Source: Rhipicephalus microplus
Taxonomy: Eukaryota > Arthropoda > Arachnida > Ixodida > Ixodidae
Reading direction: 5' to 3'
Length of the DNA stretch: 64,000 bases
Assembly: GCF_043290135.1 (NCBI RefSeq)
Contig: NC_134710.1
Span: 320,128,616-320,192,615 of the forward strand
Position 1 is the stretch's first letter. Every line of letters begins with the position of its first letter. The notes beneath the pieces were generated by a model. That model was not told the origin of the DNA. It saw only the letters and a list, made by a program, of their open reading frames with translations, and made no database searches. Below are positions 10,699 to 22,072 of the stretch, piece after piece. The position numbers were made by a program, and so were the translations under genes.

Positions 10699-12010
10699 AT
10701 GCAATATGACGCTGCCCAAAAGACAGCACCTCTCGCGGCTCCTACTTGCCCTGGCCCGGTTCACCAGCGAGACCCCCCGACCTTTTCGGGCGCCGAAGAC
10801 CAGGACGTCGAGGACTGGCTGTCGTCCTACGAAAAAGTCAGTGGACCAAATAGGTGGGATGACGCTGTTAAGTTGAGCACCGTCAACTTTTACTTGGCTA
10901 ATGTGGCGAAACTGTGGTACACAAACCACGAATCCTAGTTCGAGAACTGGGCCACTTTCAAGCAGGCAATATCCTCGGTTTTCGGTCGCCCTGCCGTGCG
11001 AAAGTTGCGCGCCGAACAACACCTGCGCTCACGGGCACAAGAACCTGGCGAAACGTTTACCCCATATATCGAAGATATACTCGATCTCTGCAAGCGCGTC
11101 GATGCCGCAATGAGCGAAAGCGCCAAGATCCAGTACATTATGAAAGGTGTTGATGACGACGTCTTTCAAATGCTCCTGGCGAAGTCTCCTGGCACGGTGT
11201 CTGAAGTGGTAACTCTGTGCCAGAACTACGACGAATTGCGACGGCAACGAGCTCTCACCCGTCGTCCAGTGCAGCGAGTGGTTGGTTAGCACCCGTTGTC
11301 CATTTCAGCCTAACCAACCACTCACTGCACTGGACGTCGTACATGACCACTCCCGCCTTCTAGCACAAATGAAAGACTTAGTGCGTGAGGAGGTCGCACG
11401 TCAGCTTTCCCTCCTGCCGTTTTGTCAGCGCCAAGAGCTCCCGCAGCAGCAGCAAGAGCAACCACCGACACCGCTAGCTCCCATGCTCCGACATGCACTT
11501 CAGGACCAGATTGCCGAGGCTATGCCTGTGCCCTTTCAGCAGCAAGTTGTCGCCGCGCCTCTTACTTATGCTGACGCAGTAAAGAGGCAGCAGCCACACC
11601 AGCCCTCACCGTTCAATGGACTGCCGCATGTCACCACTCCTACTCAGTCTTCCGTCGCATGGGCTCCTCCCCTCGCTACCACAGCCTCGACTCAGCCGTA
11701 TGGCGCGTGGGCGGCGCCCCTTGCTGCAAATGCCTGGCGAACGCGCGATAACCGGCCGATCTGTTTTGCGTGCGGCGGGCCTGGCCATATCTCCCGATAC
11801 TGCCGTCGTCGCGTGCCCGCCTACACAGACGTCCGATCACGAAGCAACTACATGGACCGACCACCTTTTGGTTATGAAAGTTCGGATCGTCAGTCAAACA
11901 CGTCTTCCCGTGACTATCCAGCAACTTCGTCTCGTCACTCACCTTCACCCAATCGACGCTCCTTGTCACCCATGCGTCTACTACCAGCCCCTCAAAATGA
12001 GGGCAACTAG
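10699..12010 (+). pseudogene. Gypsy-1 gag, disrupted
   Basis: Gag forms the virus-like particle. The ATG at 10699 opens a capsid region with DPPTFSGAEDQDVEDWL and SVFGRPAVRKLRAEQ. TAG at 10936-10938 sits where a Trp-Phe pair is expected. The frame changes from phase 1 to phase 2 at a long hairpin (11264-11335). After it comes a Gln/Pro-rich linker and one CCHC knuckle (CFACGGPGHISRYC, near 11762) followed by an Arg/Ser-rich tail. The gag stop TAG at 12008-12010 overlaps the pol frame by ten bases. Confidence 0.85.
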
Positions 12011-15000
12011 CCGTCGCAGTTCAAGGGGCAAGAACTGCGCTATCGAAATCTTCAAGTCCTCGCACCTTGCCGTCAAATATCGTCGAAGTTTTTGTAGACG
12101 GCGCCCATGCATACGCTCTTGTGGATACCGGTGCCGCTGTGTCTGTTATAGACGCCAAACTTTGCCGCAAGCTCCGAAAGGTGACCACGCCGCTTGATAT
12201 GTTCTTACGTGCAGCAAATGGAGAACCTGTTCGACCTATAGCCGCCTGCACTTCCCGACTCAAAATTGCGGAAAACCACTACATTGTTGAGTTTATCGTC
12301 TTTTCCTCGTGCTCTCATGACATCATACTTGGCTGGGATTTCCTATCCCGTAATCGTGCCATTATAGATTGTGCCCGTTCCGAACTTGAACTGCTTCCGT
12401 TCTTCGACAAGCCCTACGACCACACTAATCAAGCCGCGCACAAGCTAGTTGTCAAGGAAGACACTGACATTCCACCGACAACAGCTGTTTTGCTCCCTGT
12501 GGTCTCCGACGGCATGCGTGATGAAGTAGCATTTTTCGAGCCATCAAGCCTCTTTCTAAGTCGGAAACCACTTCTGCTCCCTTATTCAGCCCTCTCAATT
12601 TCTAATGAAGCCAGCGCTCTCTGCCTTACCAATGTATTTCCGCATACCATCAAACTGTTTAAAGGCGAGTCTCTTGGATGCGCACAGCCCATTGATAACG
12701 GACAAATTTTTACCGTGCCACAAGAATCGTCCCAAAGTGACCTCGCCGCCGTCAGTGCTCTTAACCACTCTCATCTACAGGCTTCAAAAGTGTTCGATTC
12801 GGCGATTGCAGACGGACTGTCACCATCTGAACGATCTGAACTCCTCCAACTGCTGTACCAGTACCGCGAATCTTTCGATGTTGTTCAACCTTCACTTAGC
12901 CGCACTTCTACCACTCTACATTACATCGATACCGGTTCCCATGCGCCACTACGACAGCGACCATATCGTGTTTCTGCGGCGGAACGCCAAGTTATTACCG
13001 AACAGGTGAACGATATGCTGCAACGTGGCGTCATTCAACCTTCACAAAGTTCATGGGCCTCACCTGTAGTGCTAGTTAAAAAAAAGGATGGTTCCGTTCG
13101 CTTCTGCGTGAATTACCGGCACCTAAATAAGATCAGTCGAAGAGACGTGTATCTTTTACCCAGGATTGACGATGCCCTTGATACTTTACAAGGTGCCGAG
13201 TTTTTTTCATCATTAGATTTGCGCTCAGGGTACTGGCAGGTCCCCCTTGCAGATGCCGATCGACCAAAAACAGCCTTCGTGACACCGGACGGTCTGTATG
13301 AATTTAATGTCATGCCCTTCGGCCTCTGCAATGCGCCTGCCACCTTCGAGCGCATGATGGACTCGGTTCTTCGGGGTTTGAAATGGCAAATTTGTCTCTG
13401 CTATCTCGACGATATAGTCGTCTTTGCGCCAGACTTTGGAACACATCTCGAGCGCCTCAAACACGTCCTCACGTGCCTGAAGAATGCTCAGCTCCAACTC
13501 AACCTCAAGAAGTGTCACTTCGCTGCTCGGCAACTTACGATTCTCGGGCACGTCGTATCAAAGGACGGTATACTTCCAGACCCGGCTAAGTTACGTGCTG
13601 TCACCGACTTTCCCAAACCAACGACTATGAAGCAGTTACGGAGCTTCGTGGGGTTATGCTCCTACTTTCGCGGGTTCGTGCGCAACTTCGCCTCTATCAT
13701 TGCGCCTTTGACCAAACTTATAGGCAACACCACTGATATTTCGTCATGGTCTTCTGAGTGTGACCAAGCCTTCTGTACCCTTCGTAGTCTCCTCACTTCG
13801 CCACCAATACTGCGTCACTACGATCCTACGGCAGCAACTGAGGTCCACACCAACGCCAGTGGTGTCAGCCTCGGTGCGGTTCTCGCGCAACGCAAGCCTG
13901 GATTCGCCGAGTATGTCGTCGCCTACGCCAGCAGAACTCTTACCAAGGCTGAATCAAACTACAGTGTCACCGAGAAGGAATGCTTGGCGATCGTTTGGGC
14001 GCTTGTCAAGTTCCGCCCATACCTTTATGGCCGTGCTTTTGATGTAATAACGGACCACCACGCATTATGCTGGTTATCTTCGCTTAAGGACCCATCGGGT
14101 AGTCTTGCCCGTTGGGCTCTTCGGCTTCAAGAATATGACATTCGCGTGGTATATCGTTCCGGCCACAAGCATGCCGATGCTGATGCACTGTCACGATCTC
14201 CCCTATCCCCGGACATTGCATCTGTTTCCTCGGACAACACGTTGTCAGCGCTTGACGAGGACACCATCTCTTCTGCACAACGCAATGACCCATGGATCGC
14301 TTCGCTTCTTGACGCGTTATCCGAGGCACCGACACTTCCAACCACTCGAACCCTGCGCCGCCAGGCTCCGCACTTCAGTATTCGGGATGGCCTTTTGTAC
14401 CGGCGCAACTATTCAGCAGATGGTAGGAAATGGCTACTAGTCATTCCCCGAACGCTGCGCTCTACCATCTGCGCGTCGTTTTATTCCGACCCGCAATGTG
14501 CTCACGCCGGTGTTTTCAAAACCTACGAGCACCTACAAAAAAGGTATTACTGGCGCGGAATGTTTACCTTCGTCCGCCAGTTCATTCGTGGCTGCCATGA
14601 ATGTCAGCGGCGGAAAAGCCCGCCACATCCTGCAAAACAGGTTCATTGCAGCCACTTCCATGCCCAGACCGCCCATTCGACCGAGTAGGAATTGACCTCT
14701 ACGGACCACTACCATTAACAACGGCAGGCAACCGATGAGCTATCGTGGCAATGGATCATCTAACACGATACGCTGAAACTGCTGCTCTCCCCACAGCTGC
14801 AGCACAAGACGTCGCAACTTTCATACTCAACCGTTTTGTGCTTCGTCATGGTCCTCCTCGAGAACTCCTCAGTGACCGAGGGCGTGTTTTCCTCTCCGAT
14901 GTAATACAAGCACTTCTTCAACAGTGCCATATGGTTCACCGGAATAGTACAGCCTACCATGCACCCACAGACGAACGGCTTGACTGAGCGGTTTATTCGT

Positions 15001-15552
15001 ACTCTGGGGGACATGCTCGCTGCGCATGTCGCTTCTGATCAAACAAACTGGGACCTCGTTCTCCCATTTGTTACATACGCGTATAACACCGCTACGCAAG
15101 TCACTACCGGGTTTTCCCCATTTTTTCTCCTGTACGGTCGCGAACCATCACACACCATCGACACTTTACTGCCATACTCGCCAGATCCCTCCGAATACAA
15201 GCCTGTCTCGGAAGCCGCTCGTTACGCAGAAGAGTGCCGCAAGCTAGCCAAGCGGCTTACTACATCCGACCAACAGCGCCAGTAGGAGATCCGTGACGAC
15301 GACCATCGTTCTGCACCAACGTTCGTTCCTGGAGCACTTGTATGGCTTCATGTACCGCCCTGCGCCCCTGGTGTATCACCCAAACTACTCTCCAATTATC
15401 ATGGTCCCTACCGCGTGGTTGAGCGTACTTCACCCGTGAACTACGCCATTGAACCCCTCACGCCACCGAGCGACCGTCGTTGGCGTGGACGTGATATCGT
15501 TCACGTAAACCGTCTGAAGCCGTACTTTGACCCGCTTGTCCACACGTGTTAG
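12001..15552 (+). pseudogene. Gypsy-1 pol: protease, RT, RNase H, integrase; disrupted
   Basis: The frame lies at -1 to the end of gag and opens at 12001, consistent with -1 frameshifting in active relatives. The protease has ALVDTGA near 12118. The RT has [12 protein letters not shown] and YLDD at 13402-13413. The first RNase H Asp is replaced by Asn (HTNASG, codon 13852-13854), which should abolish RNase H activity. The integrase has its HHCC finger near 14500-14610, GIDLYGP, LLSDRG and NGLTERF, and a C-terminal RDIVHVNRLKPYF segment. Frameshifts near 14640 and 14955 nearly compensate each other; stops are at 14736-14738 and 15283-15285. The 873-codon PR-to-IN part is otherwise open. Confidence 0.9.
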
Positions 15553-15577
15553 ATTCAACTTTTTCGCCGGGGGTAAT

Positions 15578-15734
15578 TGTAGTGAATAAGAAAGACGTTG
15601 ATACCATCAGGTCAGCTATCATCAACACAAGAAAAAGGCACGAGATCGGCGATCAAGCACCGTCATCTGGGTTCGCCTGCCTTCCTTCAGAGCTACCACC
15701 CGCTTGCTGAGTCGTTCAATAAACCCCCTTTACA
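15578..15734 (+). repeat. Gypsy-1 3' LTR
   Basis: 157 bases, TGTAGTG to TTTACA, about 97.5% identical to the 5' LTR. A purine-rich GCCGGGGGTAAT just before it is the plus-strand primer candidate. GTAA follows at 15735-15738. Confidence 0.95.
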
Positions 15735-15738
15735 GTAA

Positions 15739-16075
15739 GAAAAAAAGCTCTGCGCAGTAGCGGAGAGTGATCCCGCGCGCTGACAAGCCGCTTGAAGAAA
15801 ACTTGGCTGTGTGGAAGCTGCACTTCGACGAGAGGTATGTACATCTCCCGGCACTTCGAGCTCACTGTGAACGGCGAAATGCTCCACATAGAAAGGAGTA
15901 GGCATAGACGGGCTTGATGTTCAGAGGGGGGGGGGAGGTTCGTTGCAGTGCGCCCCCTCTCTATTAATTCAGTGTATGAGGCAGATTTTGCGCCCCCCTC
16001 TCTTTAGATGACTTAAAGAGTGCCCCGCTGCCTAGTCAATGTATACAGCAGATTTAGCGTCCCCCTCACAGGTGA
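15739..16075. other. Spacer with imperfect 50-60-base repeats
   Basis: No gene is seen. Poly-G lies near 15927-15938. Three related CCCCTC-rich segments between about 15945 and 16072 look like degenerate tandem copies, each with a CAGATTTTGCG-like or CAGATTTAGCG-like part. Confidence 0.4.
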
Positions 16076-17760
16076 CTAGGGTGACCTCCTGTGTTTCCGA
16101 AACCCATTCTGCAGTTCGCCCAGCACCCCCTCATCTTCTATCCATGCCTGCAGTCTTTCCTTTATAATCTGCTTCGCCAGCCTGTAGACCACTGATGCCA
16201 CTGTTATAGGACGGTAGTTGTTTATGTCAGCTTTGTCCCCCTTTCCTTTATAAATCATGCTCATCCTGCTAAGTTTCCATCCATCGGGAACTTCACCATC
16301 GATTATTAGTTTGCTCACTGCCTCTCTCAAAGCCTGCTTAGACTTCGGACCTAATGTCTTTATCAGCCTAATTGGTATGCCATCTGCGCCGGTTGATGTA
16401 CTACTAGGAACCCTTTTCTCAGCCCTTTCCCACTCTCGTTGTGAAAATGAAGCCATTGCACCACTTGATTCGTCCTTGTCTATTGTGGTGCATAAAGTAC
16501 TTCTTTGTTGAAAATTTGCTGTCACCATTGTTCTTATATATTCAATAGCTTCGTCTCCTTCTAGCCTAGCACCTTGAGCTGTAGCTATAAACCTCTGCTC
16601 TAGGCTGGTCTCATTTCTTAGGGAGTTTAGATGGTTCCGAAATTTCACAGCTGCCTTTCTATCTTTATTATGTACTTCTGCCAGCCACTGAGCTCCCTTT
16701 CTTCTAATCTTTTCATTGATCAGAAGGGATGCATCCCTTCTACAGCTTAGAAAGATTTCCCATTTTCTTTGAACATAATCTGTCGGTTCACCCCGCTGCT
16801 TAGCATGTCTGTGTTCCCTAGAGGCTTCCTGACGTTTTGCCATGGCTCTCTTAACTTCCTCATCCCACCAACTTTTGGGTTTGTGTCTTCTTTTCCGGGG
16901 TGACTTGTTACGCGTCTTAGCAAGCTCTAGCTCAAAGAGTCTAAATAGATTCGTGTATGTCCACACTGTCTTATTATCCTCCGTGATTACTTTCTCAATT
17001 TGTTTAGTGGCTATTTCAATTTGCCTTTCTGAATAAAAATTTTCCTGTAGTTGCTCATCTTGTCTCCTTCCCACTTTCACTGCTCTTCCAAAACTTAGCT
17101 TGATACGTTTGTGATCACTACCCAGACTTCTGGAGCCACCTTCATCTATGTGCATTCCCCTGAGCTTATCATACATCCTATGTGACATCAGTGCATAATC
17201 TATCGTCGACTGCAGCCTTCCTACCTCCCATGTTATTTGCCCTTCACACTTCTCGGTACTGTTGCAAATGATCAAATGAAGCCTTTCACACATATCCATG
17301 ATCATTTTGCCTGTCAGGTCAGTATACCCATCTATATCTTCTATGTGCGCATTCATGTCTCCTAGCATAATTATCTCGCACTCTCTTCCTAACTCCTGAA
17401 TGTCCTTTGATATACACTCTACCATTGCCTGGTTTTCCTCTCTGGCCTTTGCTCCCGTCCACAAGTACACGAAACCAAGGAGTGTCATTTGACCTGACAC
17501 TTTCCCTTTTAGCCATAAATGTTCCTTGCACTCCTGCTTGACCCTTTGACAGTCTGTACTTTTATGAATGAATGCCCCAATACCAACCCCTTTCTGCTGC
17601 CTTCTGTTCTATTACAATATTCCCACGCGTAGTCCGGATTATTCGGAGGTTGTTCTATGTCCCTGAGATGTGTTTCTACAAAACCGTATACCACCGGCCT
17701 CTCTTCCCTTAGCTGTTCTTCTATCTCTTCCCACTTCAGCCTGTTTCTACTACCCTGCAT
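16076..17760 (-). pseudogene. LINE A ORF2: endonuclease and N-terminal reverse transcriptase, truncated
   Basis: An ATG at 17760 begins MQGSRNRLKWEE, a usual CR1/L2-type endonuclease start. FVETHL, GDMNAH near 17358, STIDYAL and GSDHKRIKL are endonuclease motifs. A frameshift near 17590 splits it. The RT begins with GADGIPIRL and YRPITVASVVYRL and ends at QNGFRKH, before the catalytic block; the YADD region is absent. The long open part is 474 codons with no stop, 16076-17500. Confidence 0.85.
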
Positions 17761-17911
17761 GTTAATATACCCTATGTTTGAATGGGCTCGGCGCTCGTGG
17801 CTACGTCTATTTATGCCCCGGACTCTATCTTGGACATTGGTGCCACTTTGTAATCGTATCTGTCCATAACACCTGTCGAAGAGTCTCCCTGGTTGTTTTC
17901 CTCGTTACTAG

Positions 17912-18935
17912 CTATCCTGCACCCCGAAGGGCTCGCTTGCCCCCCAAAAATGCTACTGCGCATCCTGCAAGTCGCCAACCCACCTCATGACCTAGCCGCC
18001 CATCGAAGTGAATTCTGTCTCGTTGAAAACCACCCCACCTATGCACCTCTCTGTTTATTTCCACTACCTCAAAGCCTTTCTCTCGACTCATCCACCATAT
18101 CTCTTGGTTTGCGTTGACAAGCGCTCTTTGCAGGTTGCTATCATGCACCGGTACCTCCGGTATCGTGCATATCACTACCTGTACTTTAGGAGAAGTGGCG
18201 CGCATGTCATTGACGCCTTTCGCCAGTGTGGCTGCTAGTCCTGCTGTATCTTCATTTAGGACATCGTTTAAACCGCCTGAAATTATCACGAGGTTTCGTC
18301 TATCAGCTGTAGTTTCGAGTTTTGCGCTCGCTTGCCTCATGACTGCTTCAAGCTTGCGTCCTGGGAACGCTTCTACTGCAACCCTCTTGTCACCTCTTAC
18401 CCTCTCTTTGATGGCTTCTGTGCATCGATTTAAATTCGAGTCCCCGGCGATTATCACATGATGTGACTTTTCAGCAGGAGCGTCCTGCACCTGGGGGCTA
18501 CTTGCACCTGTGACGCCGGCTGCTTTGTCCCCTCCCAGCCCCACCACTACCTCGCTGAAGCTGGGCTTTGCGACAGTTGAACCGGCTAAACCTGTTTTTT
18601 CCAAACTTGCTTGCTCTTACTTCTCCACCGTTATGGTTGCCGGTTCTCTACTGTTCTCTCCGTAGGCCGCTTCTTTGTTTAACTTCGCTAGTGCTTCCTC
18701 GGTGGACTTCAGTCTTTCTAACATTGCCCTCTTTTTCTCTTGCTCTGTCACCAACGCAGTCTCGAGCTCATCGATTCTCACCAGCAGTTCACTTTGGGCA
18801 ACCATCATTTTCTCCATTTTTTCCTCGACCTCACATTGCCTACACTTCGCGTCAGCCTCTTCTCTATCCGCTTCTATGCTTGGGTTCACTTTCAAACCCA
18901 CTCCACATCCTGAACACTTTAGTCTTTTTAACCAT
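17912..18935 (-). pseudogene. LINE A ORF1: zinc motif, coiled coil and SGNH esterase-like domain
   Basis: The ATG at 18935 is followed by paired CxxC motifs (CSGCG, CRQC), a Glu/Lys-rich coiled coil, and a domain with three SGNH-hydrolase blocks: GDSN near 18440, GGLND near 18260 and a DRIHFDG Asp-His block near 17990. CR1-group ORF1 proteins are known to combine a zinc/PHD-like motif with such an esterase. TAA at 18617-18619 interrupts the frame in the linker, and a one-base shift is likely just after the ATG near 18925. The three esterase blocks themselves are preserved. Confidence 0.8.
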
Positions 18936-19305
18936 GTTTTTCTTACACCAAATGTCCCTATACTCGATAATTACTAAACTCGAGCCGTGCACTACGAAAA
19001 AAAAAGAAAGTCTAAGCTCTACTACAAAAGTTTGCGTGTTCAATGTACGCGCACCTCCCCCACGGGGTTGCAAAAGAAAAAAAAACAACAAAAAATTTCA
19101 AACACGCACACCCGCACTAACTAATAAATACCTGGTGAATGGCCCCCGAAAAAGCCATACCATAAAATAAGGGCTACGAAGATTTCAACCACTGCCTTAT
19201 AATTACACAGACAAGCTCAAAACATGCAAAAACACTTATCTGCGCAGTCGATCCGGAGCGCTCGAAAAACACGTCCATCCACCGTGACAGCCCGAACAGA
19301 ACAGC

Positions 19306-19329
19306 GATGGATGGATGGATGGATGGATG
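19306..19329 (-). repeat. (ATGG)n 3' tail of LINE B
   Basis: Six tandem tetranucleotides. Short microsatellite tails in place of poly(A) are typical of CR1/L2-type LINEs. Confidence 0.8.
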
Positions 19330-19462
19330 TGGCTGTACCCTTTAGATCGGGTGGTGGCTAGCGCCACCAAGCCGTAATACTTAATGAACCCAAAACTATA
19401 TTTATTTTTTTCCTTAAAAAGTGTGTTTGAAGATTCGTACTTTGCAGTGAAGAGATTAATTT

Positions 19463-21720
19463 TCACTCGTTCCTTGACTTTAGCCACCAATAAGATAACC
19501 TCCTTCTAGTTAAGTCTACTTGCTTAAAGTCTATTTTGCCCTCCTGGTCCCTAAACCCCAGTGCTTTGAAAAACTCTGCGCCATCATCCTGAACTATAGG
19601 GTGAAGCCCTTTGCAGAACATTATCAAGTGTTTGGCAGTTTCTTCTTCCTCTCCACACGCACTGCATACTGTGTCTACCCCTTCGTATTTGGCCCGATAT
19701 GTCTTGGTTCGGAGTACTCCCGTCCTTGCCTCAAACAGCAGAGAACTACCCCGAGTATTATCATAGATCCTTTCCTTGGCAATTTCCTGCTTGAAAGTTC
19801 GAAAGATCTCTAGTGCGGACTTCTTAATCATGCCCATTTTTCACATGTCGGTCTCCGTTTCCTTCACTTTCTTCTTAACCGATAGTTCTTTTTGGTTTGG
19901 CCACCTGCTGTTTTCTAAGTATTTACCAGTTAACTTCCTGGTTCGCTTCCTCCATTTTGTATCGACATTCTTCATGTACAAGTAGCTGAAAACCTTCCTA
20001 GCCCAACGCTCCTCCTTCATTTCTCTCAATCGCTTCTCAAATTTTATCTTGCTGCTAGCTTCCCTGCCCTCAAATGATGTCCATCCCATGTCACCTTGTA
20101 CTCTCTGATTTGGTGTATTCCCGTGAGCTCCTAAAGCAAGCCTACCTATTACACGTTTCTCAATTTCTAATCTTGCTTGAACTTCCGATCTCATGCACAA
20201 GACCGCATTGCCGAACGTCAGCCCAGAAACCATGACCCCTTTCCATATTCCTCTCATAACATCATACCTATTGTAATTCAACAGTGCCCTATTTTTCATC
20301 ACTGCTGCATTCCTGTTACCTTTAGTCGTCACGTATATTTCGTGTTCCCTCAGGTACTCGGTGCCATTGCTTATCCATACGCCCAGATATTTGTATTTAT
20401 CTGTTATCTCAAGCGTGACCTCCTGTATCCTAAGCTCACTACCTTCGTTGTCATTGAAAATCATGACTGCTGATTTTTCCTTACTGAATAAAATCTAACC
20501 TATCTCCCTCATTACCGCAGATGTCCATCAATCTCTGCGAATCTTCCTTGTTGTTGGCCATTAGCATTATATCATCTGCGTACATTAATGCTGGTAGTGC
20601 CTGATCAATAGGTTTTCCTTGTTTGACTAAAGAGAGGTTGAAGCCCAGCCCACTTCCTTCTAATTTTGCCTCTAATCCTTGTAGGTACATCATGAATAAT
20701 AAGGGTGACAGGGGGCACCCCTGCCTAAGCCCCCGTTTTACCTCTGCAGGCTTGGATACCTGTTTTTCTCACTTTATAACTACCTTGTTACCTTTATAGA
20801 TACCCTTTAAAAGATTAGTGACTACATGTTCCACGCTTAGTGTGTCCAGTATTCCCCACAATTCCTCTTAAACCACGCTATCGTACGCTCCCTTGATATC
20901 CAGGAATGCTAGCCACAGGGGCCTGTGTTCCTTTTCTGCTATTTCGATGCACTGCGTCAGTGAGAACAGATTGTCTTCCAACCTCCCGTGTTCCCGAAAC
21001 CCATTCTGCAGTTCCCCCAGCACCCCCTCATCTTCTAACCATGCCTGCAGTCTTTCCTTTATAATCTGCATCGCCAGCCTGTAGACCACTGATGTCACTG
21101 TTATAGGACGGTAGTTGATTATGCCAGCTTTGTCCCCCTTTCCTTTATAGATCATGCTCATCCTGCTAAGTTTCCATCTATAGGGAACTTCACCATCGAT
21201 TATTATTTTGCTCAGTGCCTCTCTCAAAGCCTGCTTAGACTTCGGACCTAATGTCTTTATCAGCCTAATTGTAATGCCATCTCGGCCTGTTGATGTACTA
21301 CTAGGAACCCTTTTCTCAGCCCTTTCCCACTCTCGTTGTGAAAATGGAGCCATTGCACCACTTGATTCGTCCTTGTCTATTGTGGTGCATAAAGTACTTC
21401 TTTGTTTAAATTTTTCTGTCACCCTTTTTCCTATATGTTCAATAGCTTCGTCCCCTTCTAGCCTGGCACCTTGGGCTGTAGTTATAAAACTCTGCTCTAG
21501 GCTCGTCTCATTTCTTAGAGAGTTTAGATGGTTCTCAAATTTCGCAGCTGCCTTTCTATCTTTTTTATGTACTTCTGCCAGCCACTGAGCTCCCTTTCTT
21601 CTAATCTTTTCTTGATCAGAAGGGATGCAGCCCGTCTACAGCTTAGAAGGGTTTCCCATTTCTTTTCAACATCATCTGTCGCTTCACCCCGCTGCTTAGC
21701 ATGTCTGTGTTCTCTAGAGG
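19463..21720 (-). pseudogene. LINE B ORF2: reverse transcriptase and C-terminal zinc domain, disrupted
   Basis: The RT carries GRDGITIRL (altered from GADGI), LDIKGAYDS, RGLRQGCPLSP and YADD near 20575, then KYKYLGVWIS. After the RT come a basic segment and a Cys-rich motif (VCSACGEEEETAKHLIMFC), common to C-termini of CR1/L2-type ORF2. Stops are TAA at about 20868, TGA near 20770 and TGA at 19841-19843. A frameshift lies near 20498. The final stop is at 19463. Confidence 0.85.
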
Positions 21721-22072
21721 ATGGATGGATGGATGGATGGATATGGCTGTACCCTTTAGATCGGGCGGTGGCTAGCGCCACCAAGCCGTAATCTATAATG
21801 AACCAAAAACTATATTTATTTTTTTTCCTTAAAAAAGAGTTTGAGGATTCGTACTTTGCAGTGAAGAGTTTAATTTTCACTCGCGCCTTGACTTTAGCCA
21901 CCAATCAGACAACCTCCTTCTAGGGAAGTCTACCCGCTTAAAGTTTATTTTGCCCTCCCGGTCTCTAAACCCCAGTGCTTTGAAAAACTCTGCGCCATCG
22001 TCCTGAACTATAGGGTGAAGCCCTTTACAGAACATTATCAGGTGTTCGGCAGTTTCTTCTTCCTCTCCACAC
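21721..22072 (-). mobile_element. LINE copy C, 3' part
   Basis: Holds the (ATGG)n tail (21721-21741), the 3' untranslated region and the ORF2 C-terminus. It is cut at 22072 by the young LTR element and resumes at 28062. The duplicated CACAC is LINE sequence, as shown by copy B near 19652-19656. Confidence 0.9.

Larger units (their letters stand above)
10471..15734 (+). mobile_element. Gypsy-1, Ty3/Gypsy LTR retrotransposon, 5.3 kb
   Basis: Two 157-base LTRs flank gag and pol in the standard PR-RT-RH-IN order. The insertion is flanked by GTAA at 10467-10470 and 15735-15738. The LTRs differ at four positions by eye (about 2.5%). Coding defects are gag TAG at 10936-10938, a frame change at a hairpin near 11285, frameshifts near 14640 and 14955, TGA at 14736-14738 and TAG at 15283-15285. 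It is therefore not autonomous, though fairly young. I do not assign it to a named Gypsy clade. Confidence 0.95.
16076..19305 (-). mobile_element. CR1-like LINE copy A, 3'-truncated
   Basis: The copy has an apparently natural 5' leader (about 18936-19305), an esterase-domain ORF1 and the first half of ORF2. It stops inside the RT at 16076, an unusual side for LINE truncation, so a later deletion or recombination is likely. Its 5' end abuts the (ATGG)n tail of copy B at 19306. Confidence 0.8.
19306..21720 (-). mobile_element. CR1-like LINE copy B, 5'-truncated
   Basis: Same family as copies A and C. It begins at 21720 within the linker between endonuclease and RT, directly beside the tail of copy C, and runs to a natural 3' end with an (ATGG)n tail (minus strand CCAT). 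The 3' untranslated region is about 135 bases (19330-19462). Confidence 0.85.

Noticed and set aside
10471..15734. Gypsy-1 as an active element because its LTRs are about 97.5% identical
   Set aside because: Three stops, three frame changes and an RNase H Asp-to-Asn change show that the copy is dead.
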